DNA from: Bactericera cockerelli
Lineage: Eukaryota > Arthropoda > Insecta > Hemiptera > Triozidae
Assembly (NCBI GenBank): GCA_024516035.1
Contig: CM044961.1
Coordinates: forward strand, 1,362,020 to 1,426,019
DNA length: 64,000 nt
Direction: 5' to 3'
Part shown: piece after piece, positions 1 through 13,148 of the stretch
Layout: every line of letters begins with the position of its first letter
How positions within the stretch are numbered: position 1 is the stretch's first letter
Position numbers and translations under genes: made by a program
Notes under the pieces: model-generated
Told to the model about the DNA's origin: nothing
The model's input: only the letters and a program-made list of their open reading frames with translations
Database searches by the model: none

Positions 1-80
1 CATACACACACACACACACACACCACCACACAACACACCATACACACACACACCACACACACACACACCACACACACACA
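1..80. repeat. (CA)n microsatellite
   Basis: Nearly pure CA/CACAC repeat with a few CC interruptions at the window edge. Nothing else is visible here. Confidence 0.95.
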
Positions 81-690
81 AAATGTCATTTAGGTTTGAA
101 AAAAAACCTGAATATTTTTTGTCGCCCATCTCTTTTCTGGCCTTCCCCGGCGTAGCTCAAGAATGGCTCATCAGAATTTCGCGATCAATATGTCAAATGA
201 AAGCCTAAACCCTTGCCTAAAACTTTCTCGCTCTGAGTTGATAGGTCGTCACTTCAAATTTCGAGAAAAAATGTCATTTAGGTCAAAAAACGTGAATATT
301 TTACATGTTACCCATCCATTTTTTTACCTTACCCGGCGTAGCTCAAGAACGGCTCATCAGAAATTCGCGATCGATATGTCAATTGAAAGCTCAAACCCTT
401 GCCTAAAACTTTCTCGCTTTGAGTTGATAGGTCGTCGCGACAAATTTCGAGAAAAAATGTCATTTATGTCAAAAAACGTGCATTTTTTTTGCGTCACCCA
501 TCCATTTTTATCCTTACTCATTGTAGCTTAACCTCAGGGAGATATAATTTAGCCTAGAAGAATTTCCTGATCCAAGCGGACCTATGTGCAAAATTTCAGG
601 TTTCTCGGTCAAACGGTGTGGATTTGTATAAAGAACATACATACATACATACATACACACATACATACACACATACAGACAGCTTTCTTT
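81..690. repeat. ~185-bp tandem repeat with ATAC-rich tail
   Basis: The phrase around 'aaatgtcatttaggt' recurs near 81, 270 and 455, each followed by a 'ggcgtagctcaagaa' block, giving two and a half units with a period of about 185 bp. After 637 the repeat runs into (ATAC)n and a 'gacagctttcttttatagat' end. This tail type is common at the 3' ends of dispersed arthropod repeats. The 122-codon open frame at 163-531 is only this repeat read in frame. Confidence 0.75.
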
Positions 691-1139
691 TATAGATATA
701 GATTCTAGTTCTGCTAAAGATATTTAGTGTAAGCACTTATTAAAAGAGCTTTCACCTTATAGAAACCTTGTAAAGAAGGAGTATCTTTCTATTTTACAAA
801 ATATTATTTTTTATTTTTTTAAGTCTCTTTTAACTTTTTAAAATCCTTAATGAATTTAGTAAAGGTTTTTTGCAATTTAATAAAATATTTTTTACATTGT
901 ATTTTTTTTATATATAGAAAAAAGATATTTATTTATAAAATATTATTTTTGCAAAGCTCTTTTTTTCCAACTATGTACTTTAACCAATATAATATTTTAA
1001 TTAATATAAAAGATAAATGTTGTCTGCGTAAAATATCTTTAATTTTAGAAAATCTATTTCTGTTAAAACACTTCATCTTTTAAGAAGCTTTTTTCAGCTC
1101 TGTAAAACCTTTTTTAACCCGAGGACTTCGAATTTACTT

Positions 1140-4100
1140 TGAAAGTGTGGGAAACTTTTTCTTTTCTAAGTAATTAGAAAAGGAGTTTTTTTTTCGACTT
1201 TTTGAAAAGTCGACTAGAGCTTGTTTTAAAAGTTTTGGTTTTCCAGTTTGATTTTCATATGGCAAACAAAAAAATGACTTAAAAACCATCATTAATTATG
1301 TTTTTAAAATTTTGGTTTTATTTTTAAAATTTTAAAAAAACCTTTTTTCAAAAGAAACAAGCCAAATCCAAATTGAACGCCAACCCCCAAAGAACCCTAA
1401 ATAAATTTGGTTGTTTGTTTTGTCTGTGTGTAAAAGGGAATTTTTCTTTACAATATTAAAAAGACCCACCCATGCCCCCCCCAAAACAGGTTTATTTAAA
1501 AAAATTTTTAAAAAATTTTGTTGTAAATTTTTTGTGTTTTGGGGGGTTTACAAAAAATTTTTTTTACCCACCCCTTTTTTTAAAAAATAAAAATCCGGGG
1601 GTATTCCAAGTTTAAATTATTTTAAAAATTTTTTGTTTTAATTTTTTTTTTTTTTTGTTTTTTTTATTGTTTGGTTTTAAATAGGGAAAAAATATAAAAA
1701 ATATTAAAAAAAAAAAAGAAACAACTTTTAAAAAAACAAATAATTTTAATTAAATAATTTTTTTGAAAAAACAAAAGTTTTTTTTTAAAGGGGAAAAAAA
1801 TGGTATAAAAAAAATCCCCCAACACTTTTAAGTCCAAAAAATTGAACCCCTTTTTGAGGGCTTTTTTTTTTTAACTTTTGTTTTCTTTTCCTTTTTAAAA
1901 AAAAAACCGGTTTGGTTTTCCGGGTTTTTTAAAAATGTGCTTTTTTTTGTTTTTTTTTTTGAAGTTTGTTTTAACCCTTTTTATTTAAAAAAACAAAAAA
2001 TTTTTTTTAAAGATAAAAATTTTATAAATACAAGCTCAAGGGGGTTTTTTTAAACCTAACATCCACATACATAAAAAAATTTTTCTACATTTTGGTTAAA
2101 AAGCCGCCCTTAAAATGAACACAAGTTTCTTCCCAATCCCTTCACAAAAATTCTAAAAAATGACTTTCAATTTTCGTTAGGAATTAAAAAAGAATTTTTT
2201 TTTAGAAGGAATTTTTAAATTAGAAAGTCCCAAAAGGGAAAAAAAAAAATTTATTTCAATTAAAATTTTTTTCCCTTTTTTGTTTTTACCACTTTTAATT
2301 GGGGGGGTAAATGAGGGTTCCCCAGAAAATTTTATTTCTCCGCCTGCCAAATTTTTCATGGGACTATCAGAGATTGGTTTTCTTTAAAATTTAAAACCCA
2401 TGGTAATGGTACCGGCTTGGTTTGGCAGTCATTTCCTTTAAAAATTACAAAAACCCCCCCTTTAAAAATTCCCCCCAAACTTATCTTTTAATAATTTGGA
2501 AATTTGTTAAATTAAAATTTTTTAAATAAACATAAAAACCCCCCCTTTTTTTTTATTTTGGTAAAATTTTTTATTCCCCAAAAAAAATAAAAAATAAAAA
2601 ATTTTTCTTTTTTTAATTCAAAATTTGGGGGCCCTTAAATTAATTTGGGGTTTTCCCAATCAAATACCAACCTCTTTTCCCCTGGGTTATCATTTTTTTA
2701 TTAATTTTTGAAATTTTCATATCCCAACTTTTTAAAAAATTTCTACCAATTAAATTAAACCATCCCCAGGGGTTCCCCCAAACATCACCTTTAGGTCTTT
2801 TTATTTGATTTTTTTTTTTTATTAAAAAAATTTCGGGGAAAAATGATAGTAATTTTCCAAAAAAGCTTTTTTTTTAAAAAACGGGGTTTTTTTGGAACCC
2901 CAAAAAACCCCACAGAATTTTCCCCCCCTGTTTGGTTTTGTAAAATATTTTTTGGGTTTTTTAAAGATAAAAATTATTTTAGTTTTAATTTTGGGAAAAA
3001 GGGGGGAAAAGAGGAGTTTTTTTTTTTTTTTTAAAAAAAAAAAGAATGGTTCCCCTTTGGGTAAAAAAAAATGGGGAGGTTTTGAGAAAAAACCCCCTTT
3101 TTTTTTTTTTGAGTAAAAAATGAGAATTTTATAAACCCGAAAAAAAAAATGGTTATTTTTATTTGTAAAAGAAAATTTAACCCCTTTTTTTGCCAGGGGA
3201 AAAGAAAAAGGGAGTTAAGATTTGGGGGTTTAAAGGGAAAAAAGAATTGTATGGGGAGAAAAATAATTTTGGAGAAAAATAAAATTTTAAGAAAATTTTA
3301 AAAGGAAAAAATTTTTGAAAAAATAAGGAAAAAAAAGAAAAAAAAAAAAAAATTTTTTTTAAAAAACGAAAGCTAAGGAAAAATTTGGGGGGTTAAAGAT
3401 TTAAATCCGAGAAGAAGAAAAGGAAAAGAAAGAAAAAGGGATTTCGGAAAGGAAAACAGAAAAAAATTTTTTGTACAAAAAAAATTTTTAACATCAAATA
3501 ATTAAAAAAGATTTTTTGCATTATTTAAAAATTGGTTTACCTTGAAAAAAAAAATTTAAAAAAAAAATTTTTATGTTAAAATTTTGAAAAAAATTAAATT
3601 TTTTAAAAAAAATTAAAAAAATTAAAGCCATGTTAGTTGAATACTGATGGGTTTTAAAAAAAAAATTTTTTTAAAAAACATTTATTTGGTAAATCCAAAA
3701 AAAGGAAAATTCCCTGTTTCCAAAGGGTTTGGAAAAATTAAATTTTGTACTTTTTTAAAAAAGCGGGGAAAAAATTTTTTGGAAAAATTGGTAGAAAAAA
3801 ATGTTTAAAACCAAAAAAAAGTTAAAAACCTTTTTTTTAAATATAATGAAAAAAAGAAAGGGGAAAACCCTTTCTGGAAAGAAAAAAATTTGCCGTTACA
3901 ACCGGGGGAAAAAGGGGCCGGATTCCCAGTGAAAGAATTTGGAGGAAATTTTTCACTAATTTTTTTTAAAAAAACGGGGTTATTTTTTTTTTGAAAGCGT
4001 AAAAGAAGAAAAATATATTTACAGTTTTTTCGGCAATTAAAAAAATTTTTTTTTATTTTTTTTTCTTTTGTGAAATCCCCCGGCCCCTTTTTGGGGTGTT

Positions 4101-7100
4101 AAAGACAATGCATTTTTAAACCCAATTTAACAATAAAACAAAAAAAATAAAACAAAAGGCCATCAAAAGGGAAAAGCCCTGAATTTAGGGGAAAAAAAAA
4201 ATGCTCAAAATTTTGGTTTTATTTTATTAAAATGGATTTTTTTAAATTTTTTTAAAAAAAATCTTTAAAAATTAAAGGGGGTTTTAAAATAAAGAAGACA
4301 AAAAATAATAAAAAAAAAAATCATTTTTAAATTTTCAAAAATTTAAATTTTTAAAAATTTATAAAAAATTTTAAAAAGAAACTTAAAAATTGGGGAAAAA
4401 AAAATTTATTTTTTGGGTTTTTAAAAAATAAAATAAAAAATCTTTAAAATGATTAAATTTTAAAGGGGGGAAAAAAAGATCATTAAATTTTTAAAATTTA
4501 TTATTGTTTTAGTTTTTTTTAAAAAATACCTTTTTCAAATAAACCAAAATATAAATAAAAGATAATTTTAATTTTTTGTTTTTTTCGGTTTGTGTTTCAA
4601 AGTAATTTTTTTTTAAAAAAAGAAGAGTCCTGCTCTTTCAATTTTTACAAATTTTTTAGGGGGCGCCATTTTCTTAAAAAAAGAATCAGGGTAGAAAAAA
4701 AATTTTTTTTTTAAATTTTAAAATTTTTGGTTGGTTTTTATTTTTTGGGGTTGTAAAAATGTTTTTTAAAAATAAAGAACAAACCTTAGGGAAAACAATG
4801 AAAAATTAATAATATGGGGGCGGAAAAGATGGAAGAAACTTTTTTATGAAAGAAAAACCCCAAAATTAATAAAGAATCTTAAAAATTTTTCCTTTTCCCC
4901 TACTGGAAAAAAACCCTTTTTTAAAAGGGGTTAAATTTGACGATTTTTTTTGATTTTTTGTTTAAAAATTTTTAATTTGGAAAACCCGTGCTTTAAAAAA
5001 TTGGGGCCAAATTTTGGGGTGAACGGAGATAAAAACACCCCCCCCCCCCACCCCCCTTAAACAAATCCCCATAAAATGGAAATGGAATCACAAGGTCACC
5101 TGGCCTTCAGTAATCCCAGATTGCTTCCCTCCATCCCCCAAAAAATTTTTAAAATGAACTTTTTTCAAATTTTTTAAAAAAGGTGAATTTTTTTTTTAGA
5201 ACGGGAATTTTAAAAATTTTTAGTTTAAAATGGGAAAAATTTTAAAAAACTCAAATATTTTTTTTATTTTCATCCTTAAAATGTAAATTTAAAAAAGGCC
5301 CAGAAAGCCCTTTCTGACTACCCCGAAATAAAATAAATAATCGGTTAGCCCTTTTTTACACATAAAATGTTCAAATTAAAACCCTGCCTTCGGCTCTAAA
5401 AAGCATTATTAATTTAAAAATTTAAACCTCAACTTTTTCTCACAAAAATAAAAATCCCTTAAATTAAAATTTTTTAATAAATTTTTGAACAAAATTTTTT
5501 CCAAAATTTAAAATCTTGAGGCGCAAAAATTTTAAACCCTTTTCTGTAACCTTTTTCTTATGTTCCAAAGGAAATTTTTCAAATTAATTTTTATTTCAAA
5601 AATTAAAAAGGGCCCAAAAATTTTTTTTTTTTATATGACCTTTTTTAAATCAAAAAATTTTTTAAAAAAGACAACCATGATTTACATTTTAACAAAATTT
5701 ATCCTTTAAAAATTTAATTAAAAAAATGGGGGTAAAAAAAAAAGTTTTTATGATGGGAAAAAATAAAAAAAAGGAAATTTTTTGGAAATAAAAAAAAAAA
5801 GAATGAAATTTGGGGAAAAAAATGGGGATAAAAAAAGCGTTTTGGGAAAAAAGGGAATGGAGGATTTTAGGGTAAAACAAAAAGAGAATGAATTATATTT
5901 TAAGCAAAAGAAAATTTTTTCTTTTCAGGGTTGGGAAAAGAGAAGAAAAAGGGGTTTTGTTTCCTTTTAAAAAAAAAAATAATTAGGGGGGGAAAAATAA
6001 AAAAAAAAATGCGAAAAGAAATAAGGGGAAATTTTTTCAGAAAAAAAGGGGAAGAGAGAGGGAAAAAAAGGGAGGAAATTTGTTTGTAAAAAAAAAGGCT
6101 GGGGTTAAAAAAATGGATGGGATTTGATCAAAAAGGGGGGGAAAAGGGGGGAAAGGGAAGAAAAAATAAAACAAAAATAAAAAAAAAAAATTCGGGGTTA
6201 AATTTTTAAAATTTAAAACTGAGAAATTTAAAAAAAATTAGAAACAAAATTTTTTATTGTTTTTTTTTGAAAAAAAGGAAAAAAAAACCCAAAAAAATTA
6301 AAGGCTTTTTAAAATTGAAAGAATAAAATTAAAAAATTAAACATTTAATTTTAAAAAAAAAGGAAATCTTTTTTTATCTAAAAAATCTTAAAATTTTAAA
6401 GTGGAAAAGTAATTTTAATATTGTGGAAACCCAATTATCCAAAAAAAGGTCCCACCCCAGTCGCAAAAATCCTTTGGCCAAATGGACACCTCAAGGGGGA
6501 AAAAGGCCGCGGCTAACAAACCGGCACGGGGTGCAATATTTGGGGACCACCAGATTTTGGAAAAAGGGAAAAGGGTTTTTTTTTTCAAAAGGAAAAAAGA
6601 GTAAGTTTTTAAATGAAACTAAATTTTTGGTGGGATTTAATTAAAATTTGAAAGAAAAAATTTTAAAAAAACTTTGGGAAAACTTTTGCGTTTTTGAAAG
6701 GCAAAAAGGCGAAATCCCCCTCCAAAAAAACCTTTGAACAAGAGGTTTCTTTTTGGAAAATGAATCTTTTAAAAATAAAAAATTTTTAAAAAAAAATAAT
6801 AAAAAAAAAATTTTAATTTAAAAATATAAAAAAGATTATAAAAAAAAAACAATTTAAATAAGATAATAAATGTAAATAAGAAAAAAAAAAAGAAAAAATA
6901 AAAAGAGAAAAAATTTTTTTAATATAAAAAAAAAAATAAAAAAAAAATATATAAATAAAAAATAATTATTTGAAAAAAATAAAAAAAGAAAAATAAAAAA
7001 ATGAAAAATTTTTTGAAAAATAAAAAATAAAAAATAAAATAAAATAAGAATAAAAAAAATAAATAAAATAAGAATTTTTTTTTAAATTTGTAGAACCCCA

Positions 7101-8850
7101 AAGAGATTTTTTGAAAAGAGGGAAAATAGACAAGAAAAAAAGGAAAAAAATAAGTAGAATAAAAAAGGAAAGAAAAAAAAAGTGAAAAAAAAAAAAAATT
7201 TTAGGAAAAAAAATTGTTTAAAAATAATATATAAATATAAATAAAATTTTTTGAACAAAGTATAGGGAAAAAAAATTAAAGAAAAATTTTAAAAATGTTT
7301 TTAAGAAAAAATTTAAAGAAAAAAAAAAATGAAAAAAATTTAGAAAAAAAGGAAAGAGAGGGTTTTTTTTTAAAAGGGAAGTGAAAGAAATAAAGGGGGG
7401 TTTCCCCTAGAGGAAATAAAGAAAATTAATAAAGGAGGGAAAGAGATGAAAGGAGGTTGGGGAAGAGAATTTTTGAAAGGAAAAAGGGAAAGGGGAAAGA
7501 AAAAAGAAATTTTAAAATTTTTTTTAAAAATGAAGATTTATTAAAGAGAGGAGAAAATAAAAACTAAAATAAAATTTTTTTTAAAAAAGGGAAGGAAAAA
7601 TTTAAGGAGAGTGAAAGGAAGGATTAGAGAAAGAAGGGGAGAAAAAAAAACCATGAAAAGGAAAAAAATTGAAGGGGGGGGACCCAGGTAGGGGAAAAGG
7701 GGGGGAAAGGGAAGCGGAGTTTAGAAAAAGAGGTAAAAGGGTAATTTTTTAAATAAAAAAAAATTTTATTATTACCAATAGATGAATTTTTGGGAAAATT
7801 TGTTATTTGAGAAGAGAGAAAAAATTTATTTTAAAATAAAAAAAGGGAAAAGAGTTTTTTAATACTAAAAATAAAATAATTAAAAAAATTTTAAAAAAAA
7901 AAAAAAAGAAAAAAGTTGAAACAGTTAAAAATTCCAAAATTTTTTCAAAAAAAAAAAAAAAAAGGGTGTAAAAAGAGTTTTTTAGTTTTTTGAAACATTA
8001 AAAAAAAAGGAAAAAAAATAAATAAACAAGAAAAAAATTTAAAGGATAAAAAAGGAAGAGAGAAAAAGGATCAAAGAGAAGTTTTAATTTTTTAAAGAAA
8101 AGAGGAGAGGGGGGAAGAGAAGAAAAGGTTTTTATTTTTTTAAAAAAAAAAAAAAGTTTAAGGAAAGAAAAAGAAAGAATAGAGGAAAGGGGAAAAACCC
8201 AAAGGGAGAAATTGGGCCCCCACTTTTTTGAATGGAAAGGAAGGTTTAAGAGGGCCGTTTAGAGTTAAATAGGGGAAATTTTTTTTAAAAAATAAAAAAA
8301 ATAAAAAAAAATTTTTTTTTTTTTATATTTAAAAATTTTTAATAAAGAAAGAAGAGGTTTTTTTTTAAAAGGGGAAAAATTTTTAAATAAAAAGAAAAAA
8401 AAAAAGAAAGGATAGGGTTTGAGAAGAAAAGGGCAGAAAATTTTTAATAAAAATTTAAAAAATAAAAAAAATCCCCCCCCTAAAATACCCCCCCAAAATT
8501 GGGGAATAAAATGAAATAACACCCAAAAAAAAAAAATTTAAAATAATATTATAAAAACCCAAATGGGGGGGAAATTTTAATGAAAAAAAAAAGAAAGGGG
8601 GAAATGGAGAAAATTTTTAAATTTCAAAAAGAGAAAAGGGGGGGGTTTTTTGGAAAGAAAAAAAGATTGAGCATTTCGGGGAAAAGGGAAAAGAGTTTTA
8701 CCAAAATAATAAGAAGAGAGAGAAGAAAAAGGGAAGAGAGAGAAAGAGAGAGTGGGAAGAAAAAGGAAGAAGAGAGGATTGGGTTTTTTTATGTAATCCA
8801 ATAAGAAAAAATTTTTTATTATTTTTTTTTTTCCATTTTATTGATTATAT
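1140..8850. other. Gene-free homopolymer-dominated block, probably unreliable assembly
   Basis: Almost the whole stretch is runs of A, T, G or C of 3-12 bases with very few mixed words. About 1450-2850 mixes T and A runs; from about 5760 to 8810 the plus strand is nearly all purine (A and G). All open frames here are Lys/Phe/Gly-rich artefacts of the runs. Short islands with ordinary complexity occur near 5080-5140 and 6440-6550 but carry no recognisable gene. This looks like homopolymer-inflated unpolished long-read sequence, possibly over a degenerate purine microsatellite. The flank 691-1139 is AT-rich with nothing recognisable. Confidence 0.7.
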
Positions 8851-8857
8851 TGTTTAG

Positions 8858-8925
8858 TTTTCCTGTTTCATGGCTACAAAATAAAAAAAAGGCTGTAAAC
8901 ACTCTCTTTATAAAAAAAATGCAAC
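8858..8925 (+). repeat. SINE-F 3' tail fragment
   Basis: 'tgtttcatggctacaaaat' followed by a 'ggctgtaaacactc' end matches the last 60 bp of the complete SINE-F copy at 56250-56558. The head is missing. Confidence 0.6.
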
Positions 8926-10498
8926 ATTTTTTTTTATGTTTAAAACTGCCGGTTTTTATGTTTTTTTTTTTTGCTTTTTTTAACCATTTTTAATTTAAAA
9001 AATTTTAAAAACCCTCCCGTTTTATACCCCCAACTTACCCATTTAAATTATGTTGTCAAAAAATTACAAGTACTCTATTGGGGGGCTTTTCTTGTTCGGA
9101 AAAAAATTTTCAAACACAGCATGAACACCCAAATTTTTCCCTAATTATTCTTCAAGTAAAAACTGGGTGAAGACATGAACTTTTTTTGTTGTAAGACTAG
9201 CAAACAAAGTAGGTAAACTTTTTTAACATTCTCTTTGAAAAATAAATACAACTACATTATATCTATCTATCAGAGTAAACTTTTTTTAGTAAGATTTTGT
9301 GTTCCTTTTTCTAAAAATAAATAAATATTTTTTTGCTGAAATTCAATTTTTTTCTTATTTTCTGGACGTTTTTTTATAGTAGGGAAAGTTTTAATGTTTA
9401 AACGACCTGAGTAGCTTTATCTCGCTGGGGGAAGTTAAATATAAATAGTGCCAGGGGTTGTAAATTTTTGCAATCAGAGATCTCGTATTATTAAAACCAA
9501 ACAACATTTTACCAGTGTGGCTAATATCAAGGGTTGTGTGGAAGAGATTGTCATGGACAATAACCCCGCCCTTTAGTTAGGACATATGCTTATATAATAT
9601 TTTTTCTATTATTTTTCCTTTTTATAGTAACATTTTTCTTTTTTTATTGCTAAAATAATTATTTGTACTGCTAAAACAATAACATACCTGGTAAATTCGA
9701 ATAATTAATAACTCATTTTTCCCCTTCATGCATATTAAATTATGGACAAGGTGTCCATATGGACACCTTGGGCAGTTATGGGTTAATTCTTTTTTCATGA
9801 CAGGTCATTCATAATTATAAATATGTCAAGACCATTTGCCAAATAAAATAAAAATAAAAAATCATAATTCTACACTTAGTAGGTAATTATATCTTCATTT
9901 TGCGACTTTTATTAATGAGGCCGAAAATTCCTATAATGTAATAAACTCTAAACCTTATTACAGTCCATAAAAATTCCCACAAGTTGTGGGAAAAGCTCTC
10001 AAAGTGCTATACCCCCCCCCCCCCCCCCCCACCCCCAAATTTCCCCATTTTTTTCCCACACAAATTGGAAGCAACTTTTTTAATATAAATTCAAATTTCT
10101 CCTCTCGAAAAATAATCTAGTTTTTTTTTCAATAAGGGCAGAGTGTCGGCACGTTTTTTCGTGTTTTTTTTAACCTTGTTTCTTTTTCATGATAACAAAG
10201 TTACAATTTTTATGATAACTACGTTACAAATTTTATGGATATTGTTTTACATTTTTTAATGAAAATTGCGCTACAAGTTTTTATGATTATCAATTTTATA
10301 ATAAAACTTTGCGGTTATCTTTTTAAAAGTTTAGGGTTATTATTTTTTTATGATAATCGTTTTACAATCCACTTTAAACGTTTATTTTATTACCCTCTGT
10401 ATTATCTGATGGAAGCAGAGGCGGACAAGCTGTTGCTTATCATATTTTTGTCTTTGAGAAAGGTCTGGCTATGATTGTATTTTATATTTAAGATGAGT
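8926..10498. other. No gene seen; AT-rich sequence with poly-C tract
   Basis: AT-rich intergenic or intronic sequence. It contains a 24-bp perfect palindrome at 9747-9770 and a poly-C run at 10012-10030. An open frame near 10409-10474 encodes a short hydrophobic peptide but lacks a good donor, so I do not call it an exon. Confidence 0.6.
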
Positions 10499-10640
10499 GT
10501 TTCACAGCCTTTCTTTAATTCGTAGCCATGACACAGCAGCTACTCCAGACGCTTGTGGTCCGTGTTGTAGCCTGCCCATCCCGTAGTATGCCTATCTCTT
10601 CTGATGGGCGAGAAATGACACAATAATTCCCATTTAGGTG
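10499..10640 (-). repeat. SINE-F, 5'-truncated
   Basis: Reverse complement of the SINE-F body: the 'cccatcccgtagtatgcc' and 'gatgggcgagaa' words are shared with 59175-59260 and 56400-56460. It abuts a 5S-type SINE directly at its right end. Confidence 0.7.
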
Positions 10641-10813
10641 ACGGGGGTATTACCTTCCATTCACAGGAAACTCACAAACTTGCTACCACATTAACCTCAC
10701 CCATCCTAGGTTGAGTCGGAATGCAAAAATCACGTAGTCTTCACCTCGCTGGACGTTGCCTAACATCGGTGATCCTACGAGAACCGATGCATTGTACGCG
10801 TCATCAACGCGCA
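10640..10813 (-). repeat. SINE-D (5S rRNA-derived)
   Basis: Reverse complement reads tail first (acceptor-like 'cacaggaaactcacaaac'), then the 5S-like head with 'gatcaccgatgttaggcaac' and 'tctcgtaggatcac'. It is the same family as 17837-18047, where the 5S resemblance is clearest. Confidence 0.7.
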
Positions 10814-11013
10814 ACACTGACTGAAACAGGATTAGATTAACTAATTCTACATTATCCCTTAACGCACCCTCTATATTGGGAACAAAGCGCATTTATGTCA
10901 GGTGGTGTATAGTGTCTTATTGGATTAACAAAACCTAGATATTTAAGCCGGTTTCATAATTTGGCCCATAGTAACTATCGAAGTATCTTTCGCTGTTTGA
11001 TAGGGGAGGTTAG

Positions 11014-11570
11014 GTGGAAGAGAAAACTTCAAGCTATAACCTTGCCCCTTGGTTCACTTCTCAGAACTTACGGATCCCTGCGATACCCAGGTTACCAGAC
11101 TATCACCTGAAGGATATTTCAGAGGAAGGAGAAGGACTACGAGGAGACATTGCAGTGCGTGGTGTCTGGGAGGCACAGAGGGAGGCGTTGCTAGATATTC
11201 GTGTCGTTGACACAGACGCTCTTTCTTATGTCTCTCGGACCGTGATGTCCGTATTAGAAGCGCTGAAGAAAAAAAAGAAAAAATATCTACCAGCGTGTGA
11301 ACTGCGTCGAGCAACGTTTACGCCCCTTGTCTGCTCAGTAGATGGCGTGCTTGCCCCCCAATTTCAAGCTTTTATCACTACGCTAACTGAAAGACTAGCT
11401 GATAAATGGAAGAAAGGGCTATGCAATCCTCTTAGGATGGGTACGTGCAAAAGTATCCATTGCTGCGCAGCGTGCAGCAAGTATGTGTATAAGAAGAGCT
11501 AGGAGAAGATGGAGGAGTGGAGAGTCGTTGTTGGGGTATGAAGATGGAATTGATAATTGGAAAAGAGAGT
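11014..11570 (+). pseudogene. Broken retrotransposon ORF, restriction-like endonuclease region
   Basis: The frame from 11014 to 11502 contains EALLDIRVVDTDALSY followed by a Lys-rich stretch, KYLPACELRRATFTPLVCS and VDGVLAPQ. This order (acidic strand, Lys-rich helix, KY..C, F.PLV.S..G) is the signature of a PD-(D/E)XK-like domain found at the C-terminus of many reverse-transcriptase-domain ORFs in animals. A frameshift near 11435 moves the rest of the family signature into another frame: GWVRAKVSIAAQRAASMCI, then RRRWRSGESLLGYEDG. The element is therefore a degenerate fragment; no reverse transcriptase remains nearby. The family assignment rests on recalled pattern, not on a search. Confidence 0.55.
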
Positions 11571-11699
11571 AGAGACTGTGAAGGAAATATTTCAACTGAA
11601 CGTTTTAAATACATAATTATTCGACTATCACCTGAATATCTAATGTAAAATTGTATTTATGCACAACGTCCGTTTTTGGTGAATTCAAGGATAGTACTT

Positions 11700-11900
11700 G
11701 CCACCATTGAATGCGCCGTTCTCGTAGGATCACCAAAGTTAAGCAACGTCCAGCGAGATGAAGACTTCGTGATGCTGGCATTCCAGCCCAACCCAGGCTG
11801 GGTGAGGTTAATGTGGGTAGCAGGTTTGTGAGTTTCCTGCGAATGGATTGTAACACCCCTGTCGTGATATGCGATCATGCAGTTGGAAGTGACGTTAAAC
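11700..11900 (+). repeat. SINE-D (5S rRNA-derived)
   Basis: The head contains 'gatcaccaaagttaagcaac', matching the internal control region of 5S rRNA, followed by the family tail 'gtgggtagcaggtttgtgag' and 'tttcctgcgaatgga'. Confidence 0.75.
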
Positions 11901-12343
11901 TCGAATTACAAAGGAACAATACTTTCCTTACTATAGGATAAGGAAAGTAAAAAGAAAAGTATTTACGTAGGATGAATAATTATCATGTCTGTGGCTTAGA
12001 AAATTTCAAGAGAAAAAGATGGTAACGCTAAAATAATTATTTTAATTAACACCGAGACGAAATTCCCAGAAAAAAATTCCTTGCTCCTCAAAGAAATGTT
12101 TTTACAAGAATTTTCGTGGAATTTATTTCACTCAAAGGTCGTTCCGTTCTAATTCTTGAAATAAACGGGTCAAGAGCACGATATTTCTTCTTCTTTTTTT
12201 TCAGTGAAATTCAAAAAACACAGAAGTTAATTGCTTTTTTGAGGGTGCTGTGTCATAGATTATACTTATAGTCCAGTCAGAGTAGTCTCACCGTAGCAGA
12301 GTAGTGTAACGTTACTAGTTATGTAGAGTCCCGGCCCACATAT

Positions 12344-12562
12344 AATAAGAATAATAATAATATCGCCTCATATATACTGCCCGATTAAGACTACTAAAGC
12401 CCCATTATTCCAGCAGTAAGCTCAAGACCCATTATTACGTGGTAAAAATCCCAAATGGGAGGATAACTTGTCATGTCCCGGCTGGGTTTCGAACCCGCGA
12501 CCTCTAGAATCTCTGGATTCACAGAGTGCCACCTTTACAACAGACTGAGCTACCGGGACAGA
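12344..12562 (-). repeat. SINE-A (tRNA-derived)
   Basis: On the minus strand the head reads like a tRNA (CCGGTAGCTCAGT..., GGGTTCGAAACCC), then the family body 'gataagttatcctccc'-type, and ends in an ATT microsatellite. The D-arm region carries a small insertion compared with other copies. Confidence 0.85.
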
Positions 12563-12805
12563 CTTTCGGTCAATGCTCCGAAAATGCTTAAATTAATTTC
12601 CAAGGAACCATACTCATCTGAGTATTATTTTAACCCGGTTAGAGACCATCACACTCCCTTGGCATAGCTTTTGGTGCTACAACAACAACAACAACAAAAT
12701 AGGCGTTGTACAATAGTTTCAAATCCCAGCTTTGCCGTTATTGTCCTCAATTACCGTTATTGTCCTCACGAGGCTAAGACATCCACAGTACAGAAACGAA
12801 AAAAT

Positions 12806-12895
12806 TCCGATCAAGTCGGGATTCGAACTCGAGTCACCTGGAGTAGAAGCTACCGCGGAGTTGGAGCTACCACTAGGCTGACTAGGCCAAGGTCA
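12806..12895 (-). repeat. tRNA-like SINE head fragment
   Basis: On the minus strand a B-box 'GAGTTCGAATCCCGAC' follows an A-box-like 'GCCTAGTGGTAG'. The acceptor stem does not pair well, so this is a SINE remnant rather than a tRNA gene. Confidence 0.5.
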
Positions 12896-13148
12896 CTAAA
12901 TTTTCTAATTATATTCCTTTTCAGCTCTTTTTTAAAAAAAATAAACATGGTTTTTTTCATATAATATTAAATTGTAAAAATATTTATCCTTTAAAATAAT
13001 ATATGTAAGAACAGTTTCACTGCTGGAGTAAAGGGACATTTTACTTCGGTGGTATAAACAAGATATATTCTATTCTCTTCTATTCGACATTATTACAGAT
13101 ATTAAAAAATAATAATATAGATTTCTCCGCCGCCATTTTCTGTTCCAG

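Noticed and set aside
163..531. 122-codon ORF
   Set aside because: The protein is a direct repeat that follows the DNA tandem repeat; no splice or start context.
2843..8804. Several 60-85-codon ORFs
   Set aside because: They lie in homopolymer-dominated sequence and consist of Phe, Lys and Gly runs.
10409..10474. Signal-peptide-like start exon for gene 1 (MEAEADKLLLIIFLSL)
   Set aside because: Possible hydrophobic leader, but the donor (GTCTGG) is poor and no phase link to exon A can be shown.
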